From the NCBI RefSeq assembly GCF_963678975.1, contig NC_089279.1, forward strand, positions 24,352,004-24,416,003: DNA of 64,000 nt, given 5' to 3'. The translations under genes and the position numbers were made by a program. Under the pieces are notes generated by a model, which was not told the DNA's origin, did no database searches, and was given only the letters and a program-made list of their open reading frames with translations. The DNA is from Dysidea avara. Taxonomy: Eukaryota; Porifera; Demospongiae; Dictyoceratida; Dysideidae. Below are positions 25,905 through 36,784 of this stretch, piece by piece (the first letter of the stretch is position 1; each line of letters starts with the position of its first letter).

Positions 25905-27070
25905 TTACTTAGAAGCACCAATCCCATCTAATTGTACAAGAACATCATACATTGTTGGTCTGTCACTTAACTGTTGTTTGGTACAACTGGTAACCAGATG
26001 ATAATACTGTGGATATTTCTTCTGGACCTGGTCTTTTAGGGTGTCCACTATTTCAATGTATGGAAAGGAACTGGTGAGGGCTTCAATGATAAGGATGCCA
26101 AAACTATGCACATCCATCTTAGTAGAGTGTTTCTTAGGTTCGCTTGCTTCAGAAGCTGCATATGCTATGGTACCTGGAAGTGGAGACTTAGTTTGTTGCT
26201 GTATCTTAGCAGTACCCAAGTCTCCCAGTTTGGCCAGCCACTCACCATTGTAGAGTACCTTCAGTAACACATTGGCACTACTCACATCACGATGGATTAC
26301 TGGATCTGGTCTGGTGTGTAAGAAATGAAGTGCCATGGCAATTTCATGAAGAATTTTATGTGCTTGGGTATGTGTGATGGCGGCATGCTTAGTATAAGCA
26401 TCTTTCATGTTGAAGTCCATCAATTCCATTAACAGTACTAAAGGATCCTCTGAAGTAGCTCCAAGGAAAGTAACAACATTTTGATGTTGACAACTGAGGG
26501 TGATATCCATCTCATGTTGAAACATTTTTTTAGTTTCAATAGAATGAATGATATCGTGAAGTTTTTTTGCAGCAACGGTTGCTCCTCGGTATGTGGCTTT
26601 ATGGACAGTAGCCCAAGCTCCTCTACCAATTTCTTTTCCAATTATAAATTGATCTGGTGTGATGACCCATAACTTGCTAAAAGTGATCATGGATTGTAGA
26701 CCCAACAGCTGTTGTTGACTTAGAGATAGTTGCACTCTTAGCTCTTCATTTTTTCTCTCAACATCTGAAAGCCTTTTCTGTAAATAAGAGTTGCTTGTTT
26801 TCAGATATTCAATGCTGTGTTCCATCAATTGGATTCTTTTTTCTGTTTCTAGTACAAAACTCTTTATTTGTTTTTCAAATGGCGTAATGTTATTGCCCAT
26901 ATTGCCCAAATTTTGATGCACCTCTTCTACATAAGCACTATCAGTAGTTGGCTGACTGGTGTTGGCATTATTCCTTGTTGACTGGAGAGTGTCATGACTA
27001 ACATGTGCGATGTCTTTAGTTACTTCTAATGGGCTGAGAGAAGTCACAAGATCATACCCAGCTACAAGTG
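25905..27070 (-). CDS. Gene A exon 5: coiled coil and TKL-type kinase domain
   Basis: 388 codons after the acceptor CTTCTTAG in phase 1. A predicted coiled coil (FVLETEKRIQLMEHSIEYLK and following heptads) precedes the kinase. Motifs in order: glycine loop IGRGAWATV, VAAKK (beta-3 Lys), Glu in FQHEMDI, HRDVSSANVLL (catalytic Asp and Asn; no Lys two after Asp), GDLG in place of DFG, and ASE where gene B has APE. It ends DRPTMYDVLVQLDGIGASK. The DLG form occurs in some active kinases, but the lost APE proline suggests weakened or changed activity. Antisense ORFs here are mirror artefacts. Confidence 0.88.
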
Positions 27071-30000
27071 CTAAGAAGGTAAGTATGTAATTACAAACCA
27101 TTGTATTGCAGACGTGGTTAACTAAGTATGATTAGAACAAACTATTTTTTGTGTATAGCTATATATTGACAAGTGAGCTGCATGAAATTTTGTTGCTATT
27201 CTCTTCACTGCAGCAATAAACATGAAACATCATTGATACTAAATTCCCTATAATAAGACACTGGTATATCTAAAGGGCTCTAGGTTCCTGAATCTCTGTG
27301 GAAAATTTAAAGATAATGTACACAATAATTCTATTGTAAGTTTCAAATGCGAGGTAGGCTGCACTGGTAAATTACACACGATGACCTGTAATTAAGTGTG
27401 CTTATATATTATGAAAACTGCACAAGTGTCTTGGTGTCCTGGTTTTCCAGGTCAGTTTATGTCCTAAAAGATAATCGGGACCACTAATACCTGTAAGTGC
27501 CCAGATTATGCTGGTGTTCACATTAACAATTAAGTGTCTACATTAGTAGATTCCACTGTGCGCACCTTGAAACCCTTGTACCAAGACTCTATATCTAATC
27601 ACATTTTATGGATTTCTATTCAACATCTGAATTGTGCCAATATTTGGAATATTTGGAATTCCAAAATAATATTGTAGGAATAAAAATATAATGAATAAGA
27701 GGCTGAACTAAGAGAGGTTGCCTACGCCTGCAGCTACAATTATATCACTACTCATGACAATTCAAATTTCTTTTTGTTTGTGTTTAATAATCTATAACTG
27801 GTGAAAACCCAAAAAATGCTGCTTCAAAGAAGAATTGTGTCAGAGACATGATAGTAGTCATTGATTCATTACCAACACTTACTTGCTAGCAGAAAGAAAG
27901 TGAGACACAAAGAAGGACAATAGCAAGTCCATAATGTGTCCATTGTAGCTGTTATGGTTGCACATCTCAGGCCTAAGTAGTATCTAACAGTGAAACAACT
28001 AAGCCTGTAGCATTAGCTAGGATATCAGTCAGTCAGTCAGTTAGTCAGTAAAAATTCAATACGTTTATTTTTGAGAAACTTGTCAAAAGCATTTCAGGTG
28101 GCTCTGAAAGCAGTAGGGCTTGATTGCACCTAACCAGTACTGTCAATTCATTGAGGTATACAATATTGTGGAATTTTCAAATAAGTGAATTACTTGAGAT
28201 ATACACAGTATAATAATTTATGACACTTACAGTCATATCTTTCATTAAGATGCAAATCTGCTAGTGGTAAGAGCAATCCCCTACTAGATTCTGGTGTATA
28301 TCCTTGTTGCCAACCTGTGGCATAATGAGCTAAGTCCTCATGATCAATTGGCTGTTCCTGCGATAATGAAGAAAAAGAGTGTTACATATGTACGTACGTA
28401 CGTACGTACATATCATAATCATAATATATACATCAATACTGAACAAGTATAATAACATAGCAAGCTGCTAACTGGTATTCGGAATATTTCAAAGAATATT
28501 ACCAAAAACATTACTCACCCTCTAAAGTAGGAATTTTGATGTATAAAAGCCTTAAATCTTTAGCACCGAATTTAACTCCAATGTAGCCAGTTTTTTTTTG
28601 CCTTCTATACAAAATAATAGTAAAGTACTTCCCACCCTTGTTAACTCTTATGTAATCAAAGGGTAATTTATTACCTTTGAAATTGCTGTGGTATGATTTG
28701 GAAACAACTTTTGCTAGAGCTATAGCTTTTGGGATATTTGTGTTTAACAAACTTCCACAGCAAAAAAATAATAATCTGCATAGATATTGGAGACATCTGT
28801 CTACAAAATATTACCATCTATTGTAAGCATGTATAATGGCTAAATTAAATTCAAAAGGATCATGCCTAGTGAAGGATGATTTATTATATTTATGTATACA
28901 TTGATCATGTCATTTCCAATGCAGTACTTATTGAATCATCATGCATGTTCATAACCTACCATCTCTACACCTGCCATTACACGATAATTTGTAGGAAGAC
29001 GTCCTATCCATCTGATGACTCCGTAATGAGGAGGGGTACCAAATTGTACCAATGCGCCCACTTGTAAACAGTCAGAATTATCATTTGGCGATGTAATGGC
29101 AGGAGAGTCGGATGCATATGCAGAATGGACGTCATAATGCTTATTATCAGGTACATCCCCTTCCCTTTTGGGATATGAAGCTGCATCTATCAATTGTTGT
29201 TGCACTTCACTATCTAATATCAATGAATCTAAGGCTTGAGAGTCTTCCATTCCCAACTCTTTCTGAACTTGCTGACGCTTTCTGTGATGCTCTGAGTTCT
29301 TTTTTTCCTTTTCAAATTGCTGTTGTACGGTTTGCTGCTTAACTAAGCTGTCCATGTCAGTAATGCCAGCTGCTTTAATACTTTCAATGTCAGCATAATT
29401 TAAAGCTTGTTCCTTTCGCTTTGTGGAGTAAGCTTTACTCTCTGGTGACCTTCTATGTTGATCACTCTTCATGGAAGCACTACTGTGTTGTACTTTTGTG
29501 TTAAACTCCAATGTTGCACTAGAATCCTGTGAGAAACATCACTGTATGTACACACGCATAATGTATACTGTGCATGTAGATGCACACATAGTGAGGATTA
29601 TAAATATAACACACTGATATACCACATGATGTGGCTTAAGCAGCCAGTGTGGAATATTAACAAAATGAAGAGTAATACAAACATGAATGCTGTCAAAAGT
29701 TCCATTGGCCTGCACTAACAGCATAAATTCAGCATATAGTTGAGTAAATCATTAATGGAAAAACCAGTGCTTCGTATTAAATACACACTAATAAGTTTAA
29801 ACACACCCATTCACAATTAAACACTCTTCCCTATCCTTCAATTTTATGATTTATGTATTTATAAAGGCTTTACAACACATGTGCTGAAGGTCTATAGGAC
29901 ATACAGCCTTTTCAAAGATGTCATATAAAGTATGTTTTAAAAAGTGCATAACATTATATACAAACATCTTGTGGGTGTGTTATTGGTACTTACTGGACTA

Positions 30001-30203
30001 CATGGATGTATATCCTTTGATTTACGCACACTGGAATATGATTTTGATGACAACTGATCCATAGACACAAACACTGCACTGCAACGATCGGACTCGAAGT
30101 ATGTAACATCCTTAAATTTACCATCACTTGTCCCTTCTCCTCTTTTTTTCCTACACATACAGCAATGCATGTACAGTTGTAGTACAGTTACACACACACA
30201 CAC

Positions 30204-30238
<35 letters not shown>

Positions 30239-30315
30239 TGCATGCATGCACACACACACGCACACACACATGCACACACACACACACGCATACTCACACA
30301 AGCACACACATGCAT

Positions 30316-30412
<97 letters not shown>

Positions 30413-31182
30413 TGGACACACACACAAAGTTTGCATAACTTTCATAGCAATTCAGCAGCTGTAACATAAGACTACTTGATGTAACTTGCATAAGATTAAC
30501 TAAAACAATTTTATTAAATAGCCAAAGTAATTATTTGTGATTGCATTCTTGTTGCAAAATGTAGAAAATTTTTCCGGTAATATTTTTCAGTTCTTTAAAA
30601 TAATGATTACTAATGTTCTGATTGGCTAGAAACATTTGTAGCTCTGTAGACGTAAAGCCTCATTGTCACCTAATATTGAATTACATTTGATATAGCAAGT
30701 ACTCTATGACTACATATAATAACACTGCCTACCAAGAATTCCACTCCAAAGTTTGTTCCTGTTTCTCCAGGTAGTTCTCCAATGTATCGTACAACTCCTT
30801 GGACTGGCAGAGGGATTGTTGGGACAGTCACAAACACAAGAGAACCAACTTGTAGCTTCTGCACCCAGTTAAGTTTTTGTAGAACCTCAGTTCGATCATG
30901 TAAACGCTTCACTCCTTCTAACAGGTTCTTCTGTTGTAGAGTGATCTTGTGTACTTGTCTAGATTTGCAACTTAAACAAAAGCTAGATCCAAGCATCGTC
31001 TTATAATTCACTTCAGTTTCCCTTGATGACACAGCCTCCACTAGGGTACCTTTAGGAGCCAACTGTTTAGTAATTGATGGCTTCTTTTGACGGCCTGGAA
31101 ATAACGTGGTTCTCTGTTGTCGAACTTCACTCTTATATTCAACTACATCCTCTAATAGTACACCAAATCTCAAATCTTCCAT
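25905..31182 (-). CDS. Gene A: CYLD-like double CAP-Gly / coiled-coil / TKL-type kinase fusion, apparent frameshift
   Basis: Five coding exons inferred on the minus strand: 31182-30733, 30150-29994, 29526-28960, 28357-28231, 27070-25905, all with GT donors and AG acceptors. The order is CAP-Gly 1, linker, coiled coil with CAP-Gly 2, CAP-Gly 2 end, then coiled coil and kinase. The CAP-Gly domains resemble those in the N-terminal half of the tumour suppressor deubiquitinase CYLD (VGSLVFVTVPTIPLPVQGV and PPHYGVIRWIGRLP), which bind microtubules or NEMO. The kinase domain is of tyrosine-kinase-like type. Total exon length is 2467 bases, one more than a multiple of three. The extra base is an A in a seven-A run at the start of exon 2, where gene B has AAAGAA. 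Gene A may be a pseudogene, or this may be an assembly error. Neighbours B and C on the same strand are paralogs. Confidence 0.75.
27105..28225. other. Gene A intron 4
   Basis: AT-rich intron between the CAP-Gly 2 end and the kinase exon. A (CAGT)n-like run lies at 28026-28050. No other feature seen. Confidence 0.7.
28231..28357 (-). CDS. Gene A exon 4: end of CAP-Gly 2
   Basis: 42 codons plus one base: EQPIDHEDLAHYATGWQQGY and then GLLLPLADLHLNERYD. It completes the second CAP-Gly (the typical pattern is ...GVELE...F...ALFVPLxxL). Acceptor TTATCGCAG, donor ACT|GTAAGT in phase 1. Homologous exons: 46192-46303 in gene B and 63797-63932 in gene C. Confidence 0.8.
28391..28409. repeat. (TACG)n microsatellite
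   Basis: Short perfect run of TACG within gene A intron 3. Confidence 0.9.
28511..28750 (-). CDS. Intronic 79-codon ORF in gene A with a splice-donor-like end
   Basis: Lies in intron 3 of gene A. The translation is balanced in composition (KLPFDYIRVNKGGKYFTIIL, then KKTGYIGVKFGAKDLRLLYI) and is followed by CTTTAGAGG|GTGAGT, a good donor. An acceptor-like TTTTTTTGCTGTGGAAG precedes it. Joining exon 3 to exon 4 directly restores the CAP-Gly fold, so this is not needed by the main transcript. It could be an alternative exon or part of a mobile element. No family recognised; no equivalent was seen in gene B. Confidence 0.3.
   Translation of the reverse strand: MLNTNIPKAIALAKVVSKSYHSNFKGNKLPFDYIRVNKGGKYFTIILYRRQKKTGYIGVKFGAKDLRLLYIKIPTLEGE
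28960..29526 (-). CDS. Gene A exon 3: linker, coiled coil, first half of CAP-Gly 2
   Basis: 189 codons beginning DSSATLEFNTK after the acceptor TTCTCACAG. A basic linker is followed by YADIESIKAAGITDMDSL and a Gln/Lys/Glu-rich helix (about residues 60-110 of the exon), likely a coiled coil. The exon ends LQVGALVQFGTPPHYGVIRW, IGRLPTNYRVMAGVEM, the first half of a CAP-Gly closest to the third CAP-Gly of CYLD. Donor ATG|GTAGGT, phase 0. Confidence 0.8.
29818..29920 (-). repeat. SINE tail copy
   Basis: The minus strand reads AGGCTGTATGTCCTATAGAC, CTTCAGCACATGTGTTGTAA and AGCCTTTATAAATACATAAA. It matches the 3' portion of the SINE at 32190-32385 on the plus strand (GACCTTCAATATTTGTGTTG, TAAAGTCTTAATAAATTAAT). 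It lies in intron 2 of gene A. Another scrap is near 8850 (CCTTCAGCACTTTTGCTGTA). Confidence 0.6.
29994..30150 (-). CDS. Gene A exon 2: end of CAP-Gly 1, one base too long
   Basis: After the acceptor TGTAG come G and seven A; the CAP-Gly continuation reads GEGTSDGKFKDVTYFE and SAVFVSMDQLSSK. GTSDG corresponds to the GKNDG motif that binds C-terminal EEY/F peptides. The exon is 157 bases; phase 0 on both sides requires a multiple of three. Gene B's homologue is 171 bases and in frame. No other AG in the region restores the frame. Donor CCA|GTAAGT. Confidence 0.7.
30190..30426. repeat. (CA)n microsatellite in gene A intron 1
   Basis: About 237 bases of CA with some TG, ATGC and GC interruptions. 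All ORFs of His-Thr or Cys-Val composition across it are artefacts. Confidence 0.97.
30733..31182 (-). CDS. Gene A exon 1: N-terminal region and first half of CAP-Gly 1
   Basis: 150 codons from ATG (MEDLRFGVLLEDVVEY). The N-terminal part has APKGTLVEAVSS and an LLEGVKRLHDRTEVLQKL helix. The CAP-Gly begins at about residue 111 (LQVGSLVFVTVPTIPL), followed by GVVRYIGELPGETGTNFGVE. The donor TTG|GTAGGC is in phase 0. A sequence like an acceptor (CTACTAAG) lies just before the ATG, so an upstream noncoding exon is possible. Confidence 0.8.
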
Positions 31183-31189
31183 TATAAAC

Positions 31190-31660
31190 CCTTAGTAGCA
31201 ATAAAAGAAAGTAAAATGCATTTTAAAACAAAAATCTACACAATTTAATTCACAAGTGATTATTATTATTGCACCTGGTTATGAAATACACATGGTACTG
31301 TACCTTGCCATCTGCAAAAAGAAAATCTTAGAGTTGTGAACTCATGAGTACATATATAGTTAAATTGCACTTATGGAAATGGTTCATAGGGATACATTGT
31401 CTTCTCACTAATGTTATTGTAGCTGTTAAGCAATTTGCCAAGGAGTAAAAAGGTCAGTCCACATATTGTACATGTTGACATAAACTTCTAAGCTCAATAA
31501 ACTACAGTTATGACAGCAGTTAAAATGATAGGCAACAACAGTTTGTTTGCAATAGCCTCCAGGACAGCTGGGCAGTGCCTACATAACACTAGTAACTGGC
31601 AATGAACATGGGCATAGCAAGATATTTCTAGATAGGTGCATGGGCTCTGTTCCAAAGCTA
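31190..31660. other. Upstream region of gene A
   Basis: No exon seen with confidence. The promoter and any 5' untranslated exon of gene A should lie here or beyond; no clear TATA-box could be assigned among many AT-rich sequences. Confidence 0.35.
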
Positions 31661-31663
31661 GAT

Positions 31664-32092
31664 CAGAGGCGGAGGAAGGTGAAAAAGTTGGGTGGGCTGA
31701 AAATTATTTGAGGTGACACTTGTATAGAGCTGGAGGCTTGTTCATAGTTGCAGTGTTTAAAACAGTGTGCTTTCAGTATGCAAAGCATGCTCCTTTTAGG
31801 GGGTCTGATGGCATGCTTTCTGAGAAAGTTTTGAAAAATAGGTGCTACGAGATTGAATCTGGTGGTACTTTTTGCAAAGGTATTGTCAATTAAAATCTTT
31901 TAGATATGACATACATACAAATGACTCCTTCCACTATATGATATATAGCTGCCAGTTTGAAACCACAACAATACGTGATACACTCGTGACGTCACACAAA
32001 GTAATTTTAGAGGAGCTCTGCCCCTCTCACCTGAAAGTTGGGGGGAGGGGGTGGGCTCCAGCCCCTCTAGCCCCCACCTTCTGCCACCACTG
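31664..32092. mobile_element. CAGAGGCGGAGGAAGG-ended MITE (candidate)
   Basis: Left end CAGAGGCGGAGGAAGG and right end CCTTCTGCCACCACTG are imperfect inverses and resemble the ends of the hAT MITEs at 14854 and 36392. Internal sequence resembles 10740-10880. No exact 8-bp duplication was found, so boundaries are approximate. Confidence 0.45.
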
Positions 32093-32189
32093 TAGGTACA
32101 ACAGTGTGCAAAGCACACTAGCATGATCTCTCTAGGGGAGTCTGGGGAATTTCCCAATGGGAAATTTTAGAAGATCAATTATGAGGGCA

Positions 32190-32385
32190 ATCTTACATAA
32201 TGGCAGCTCTATTAAGACGGCTGCAGGTTCAAGGCTACCCAGGTCCAGTCATGGAATTTTTCTCCTTTCTCCACCTTTTCAAACATACTTTTTGTAACAG
32301 CTTTAAACAGGCTGTAGGACCAGGAGTCCTACAGACCTTCAATATTTGTGTTGTAAAGTCTTAATAAATTAATAAATAAAAAGAC
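32190..32385 (+). repeat. tRNA-like SINE, full-length candidate
   Basis: A B-box-like GCAGGTTCAAGGCTACC near 32222 is followed by a body with CAGGCTGTAGGACCAGGAGT and GACCTTCAATATTTGTGTTG. It ends in an A-rich tail TTAATAAATTAATAAATAAA, typical of a retroposed SINE. The tail half recurs inverted at 29818-29920. Confidence 0.55.
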
Positions 32386-32529
32386 AACTGACTGTTCTAT
32401 TGGAGTGTTTCAATCTTTTTGCAAGCTAAAACCAGAAAATCAATAGAGGGGCTTCTCCCCCAGTGGCTATGCCTATGAATCAATTCAGAAGTCATTACTA
32501 AAGTTTTCTCACATGCAAGCTTAGATAGC

Positions 32530-32972
32530 ATGAGATATAGGGATGCGCCGATTTTGCCGGCAAAATTTTTGGGAAAATACGTTGGTAAAAGCAAAGAGCA
32601 AAATGCTGAAAAATAGGTGGAAAAATTGGAAAAATGGGCACCAAGGAATGGCAACTTGGCACATTTTGTATGATAAAGATCGAGATACTCTAATAGAACA
32701 GTCAGGAATAGTATTAGGACAACATTATGCTCATAGGAATGATGACTAAAGATCGAGATACTCTAATAGAGCAGTCACTATGTACGAAATATTCTAATAG
32801 AGCAGTCACACATGCATGTAAGCTAGAGATACTGCAATTAATTTTTACTGATGCTCAGCAAAATAGAAAAATTTCGAGCAAAATATTGAGCAAAATGGGT
32901 AAGAAATGAAAGAATTGCAGGAAAGAAAAATAGGTGGAAAAAAAAGCAAAATAGGCTCATCCCTAATGAGAT
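32530..32972. mobile_element. hAT-type MITE, 427 bp, target duplication ATGAGATA
   Basis: The element 32538-32964 begins TAGGGATGCGCCGATTTTGC and ends AAAATAGGCTCATCCCTA. It is flanked by ATGAGATA on both sides (32530-32537, 32965-32972). It contains at least three copies of the ACTCTAATAGAACAGTCA motif (about 32686, 32757 and 32787). No transposase. Confidence 0.88.
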
Positions 32973-32974
32973 AA

Positions 32975-35635
32975 TAGTTAGCTGTGGTTGAGTAAGTAAG
33001 AAGGAATTTCAATGGTTGATAACAAATAATGGTGTTGATACTTTCCTTACAAACCATCAGTAGCAATATTGGTTCTTAAAGTGTTTTACACCACTGGCAA
33101 AATTTTCCATATTGGTAGCCGATCTGATTATTGAACACATCTCTGTTTTGTGTGACCATACATTTAATAAAGCAATGTTGGTTAAGTGTTTATTTATTTC
33201 ATCAATTTGTTGTAAAAACATTGTGGATTGCTAATTGCATATTTTACATATTTGACCACCTGTCTAATTCACAGAAAAACCACTGTGGTTGTTAAACAAA
33301 CTATGAAATCTCTTCCCTGCAACCAACAGTAATGCTGTAGTTTGTGCAAGCAGCATTGTGGTGCAACATTAAAGCAGCAATTACATGCCAAACATTTAAG
33401 ATACATGGTTGCTGTATAAGATGTGGTATTGAAGCATGGAATTCAAATGATTTTGTAGACCAGATATTCATATAACTATTCAACAAAGGTAGGGTCTCCA
33501 ATGAAATTGTCTACGCACCACTGCAAGATATTTAGCTTGTTGTGCTGGTATTATCCAACTCAAAATGTAGTTCTAGTTTGAGAGTTGATCACATCGTATT
33601 TTTGATTATTGCATAATTTACATTAAAATATTGTTATGTAAGCTGCAAGGAGTGGCCCAAAATTATATTTAGCTTGTTATCTAGGGTAGCTACTACTGTA
33701 ATCCAAATGAGCTAATAATAATTGCATTATTGTGCCATCAAGCATAACTAATGAGATCAACAAAACACGCTTTTATTTTGCCTTGATGTGCACACACCCA
33801 TTTTCCTCACAGCATGGAAATACAGCCAATTGTCCTGTGAGTCAATTCTGTTAATTTGGTGGTTTGCTATCTGGCAGAGGTCAGTGACATTTAGTGCAAT
33901 TTTAGGGACTTCAAGCCCGGGGAGACTGGGTTCCTAGAATTTATAAAGACCGATAGTTTGTATGAGGTTGCTTTCTATGAAGTGGCATCATGGAAAATAC
34001 TTTTGAATAGTTCTAGTATATGCCTACAACAGGACATTATGCTATATAGTTCCTCCACATAGCATAGCAATGCTTACTCAGTCAATCCTATATGGATAAT
34101 TACAATCTGCATGAAAACAATAGCTTTTAGTGCCCTTTCAGAATTATTAACACTTTGTTGTCAATGCTGAAGCAGTCGAAATATAGATTATGGTGCTGCT
34201 TCAAAAAAAGAAAGTAATCGAGTCTGTGCCGGTTATCTAGCCATTGCCATTTTAGATTACTAGCTATGCACAAATTTTGAGTACTTACAACAACCCTGGG
34301 TAGTATTCTGCTTATAAGAAATGTCAAGCTAGTCCCTTGCAAGCACCTATGCACATTGATGTCACCACATCTTTGATGCTCCATGCAAAATTTCTAATAT
34401 GTTTATTTCTCTAACTAAAACCATCACACCTCCAGTTATGTGGTGCATGACTCAAAGATAAGATAAACATCCTGCACTGGTAAAGAAATTGTTTGGTGCA
34501 TTCAGTACATGATAGCGTGACAGCACTGATAATAGCAGAATTTTAGCTCAATTTCTAGCTATTGTCAAAGTATGGTTTGAGTTTTTTTTATTTGCTAGAT
34601 GTTGTTATCTAGGATTGCTATGCTCTACAAACATAATGATCACTGGCTATATTGCTTGTACTGTGACAACTGATTTCTTCAAAACAGCATTGTAAAATTT
34701 TGGCCCTACGCTTAAAATTCCACCTTTTTACTGCAAATCATGCAATAAGTGAAAATATGATGTGCTGGTTTTTTTTTTAAATCTAAACACTTGTATCTCC
34801 TGTTTTGCAGTGGTTCAATTATCATTGCAGTAGTAAAAGAATTTGAGTGAAAGTCGATGTCTTTCATTGAGGGCTCTAGCAATGGCAATGAACAAACAAT
34901 TCAAGGCTATATTTGTCATGGACCATCACATACTCCACAACAGTATTCTGCTGTAGATATAGCTACATTCATACAAGTTCGTGGCCCATTTACCACAGGC
35001 TGGGCAGAAATTTGGGGCTTGGACTTGGAGCGCACTTAAAAAGCTGTATGTGAATATGACACTTTCTCACTCTTGTAGGTTTCTACTATTTACCTCACGA
35101 ATAGGTAATGCGCCTAATGCTTTTAAAAAGTACTCAGATTTAGTTGAAGAGCCACGCCCATATTTGTTACGCATGGTAATATAGGCACAAAATAGTAAAC
35201 TTTAGCACAGAAAATTAACGGAAAACCTTTCACTGCTCTACAGTGATGCCTTACGGTTTCTGCAATACATTTCTGTACCGTTATATAACCCGGCATTGTA
35301 CTACGGGTTGGTAGACGGACACAAATCACACATAGCTATACAGTAGTTTTACTGTAGTGTAGTAGCTACAATTATATACCGGTAGAATTTAAACTCTACT
35401 GTACCTTTCAGTCCACACGGTACTCCACAATTTTCGTTGTTACGGAAATGATGCTGACTCCCTGAGTGATTTAAGAACTCAACTCACAATCCTTTGTCAG
35501 GCGGCGCCCGTTAGCGGCTAGTTTATTGGTGTTTAATTAGACTAGTATACGGAAACCACCAGTGTGCATTAAGCTTATATTAATGCATAAAATTTGTAAT
35601 CTGAAACTGACAAGGATTGACATGCTCTTAAAAAA
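32975..35635. other. Gene-free stretch
   Basis: Ordinary AT-rich DNA; short ORFs without motifs. I see no tRNA, MITE ends or conserved exons that I can defend. Confidence 0.4.
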
Positions 35636-35639
35636 GAGT

Positions 35640-36765
35640 CATTATAAGCTCTTTAAAGTAGGCAGGTAGCAATACCGTGTGTCGTGCGGCCCAAGAAGCC
35701 GGCGCGCCACACCGTGAGTATATTTACAGGAAGAAAGTAAACGAGATTTTCACACCTTTGTAGCTCCGTGATTCCTCATCCGATTGAAACCAAAGTTGCT
35801 ACAGAAGTGCCGGCTAGGTAGGGGAGTCCACATTCCAAATTTGAAGAAAATCGCTCCAGCCATTTCCGAGATACGAGCGGCCAAAGTTTGGGTTTTTTTT
35901 CTTCGTTTTTTTCTTTTTTTCGCACACTTTGCAAAATCCGAAATAAAACACGAATTCGTACTCCAATCGGGCTGAAATTTGGCACACTTAAAGGGCTCAT
36001 TAAGGCGAATCTCAGTACCAAGTTTGTTAGGAATCCGATGAACATTCACGGAGTTATGACCAATTATTTGCGTAAAATAAGGTCGAAGGTCTGTCACGCC
36101 CACAGGGTAAACTGCTTGAAGGAATGAGCTGAAAATTGCTATGTAGATGGAGTAACTATCGTAGGAGTGGTTTGAAAGGAATCCAGTTAAAGGCCATCGA
36201 GATATAACACAAAACCCAACCTGTGTCACAATTACGCGATCGATTTTTATGAATAAAAAAACTAATAGTTTTCACGCCTACCAGGCAAACCGCTTAGAGT
36301 AGTGAGCTGAAAATCGTTGTGTGGCTGGAATAATTATCATAGAAAGTCCATGCAGTAGTACAGAAGAATCGGATTACAAACCACTGAGTTACAGCGGCGG
36401 AGCAAGTAGTTGATATGAGGGGGGCTGGGCTGACCCACACTTATTTCTATAGTTTGGTAAGGTGAGACCAAAAAAAAAAAAAAGGTCACAACCAACTGAC
36501 TAGAGCTTTCCACCTCACCAGCTACCATTTCTAACTGATAAACTACATAAAAATCCTTACATAGCTCGCTACACACTGACTACTTTATTAGAGTGACTGC
36601 TCTATTAGAGTATCTCGATCTTTATCACGGTTTTCAGCCCCACTCCAAGATCATTCTGAGGGGGGCTTCAGCCGCCTATGCTGAGTTATGATTCCAAAGC
36701 CAACTACGTGTAGCATATGCGAGATCGAGATACTCTAATAGAACAGTCACCCTAATAAAGCATTC
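35640..36765. repeat. Complex dispersed repeat with higher GC, interrupted by a hAT MITE
   Basis: Composition changes at about 35680 (CGGCGCGCC) and returns to AT-rich near 36765. The segment contains two diverged internal copies of GTCACGCC..AGGGTAAACTGCTTGA and TTCACGCCTACCAGGCAAACCGCTTAGA followed by GAGCTGAAAAT (about 36094 and 36272), a tandem internal duplication. The hAT MITE at 36392-36680 sits inside it. Minus-strand ORF 35750-36229 (159 codons) crosses a Lys/Arg-rich segment; no domain recognised. Class unknown. Confidence 0.5.
36384..36688. mobile_element. hAT-type MITE, 289 bp, target duplication CTGAGTTA
   Basis: The element 36392-36680 begins CAGCGGCGGAGCAAGTAG and ends CAGCCGCCTATG, flanked by CTGAGTTA on both sides. 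It is a shorter sister of 14854-15236: the A-run is shorter and the G-run region is deleted. Confidence 0.9.
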
Positions 36766-36784
36766 AGCTACGTTTATAACTTAT

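Noticed and set aside
26041..26253. Plus-strand ORFs opposite the kinase exons (also 44811-45107, 44881-45093)
   Set aside because: Antisense shadows of conserved coding sequence.
30128..30491. His-Thr and Cys-Val ORFs on both strands
   Set aside because: CA microsatellite in gene A intron 1.
28939..31182. Gene A as an ordinary CYLD deubiquitinase
   Set aside because: I looked for the USP Cys and His boxes in the exons and introns down to 25905 and saw none; the next in-phase exon is a kinase.
35888..36127. Plus-strand ORFs in the GC-shifted repeat
   Set aside because: They overlap the longer minus ORF and each other; at most one could be real, and none has a recognisable domain.
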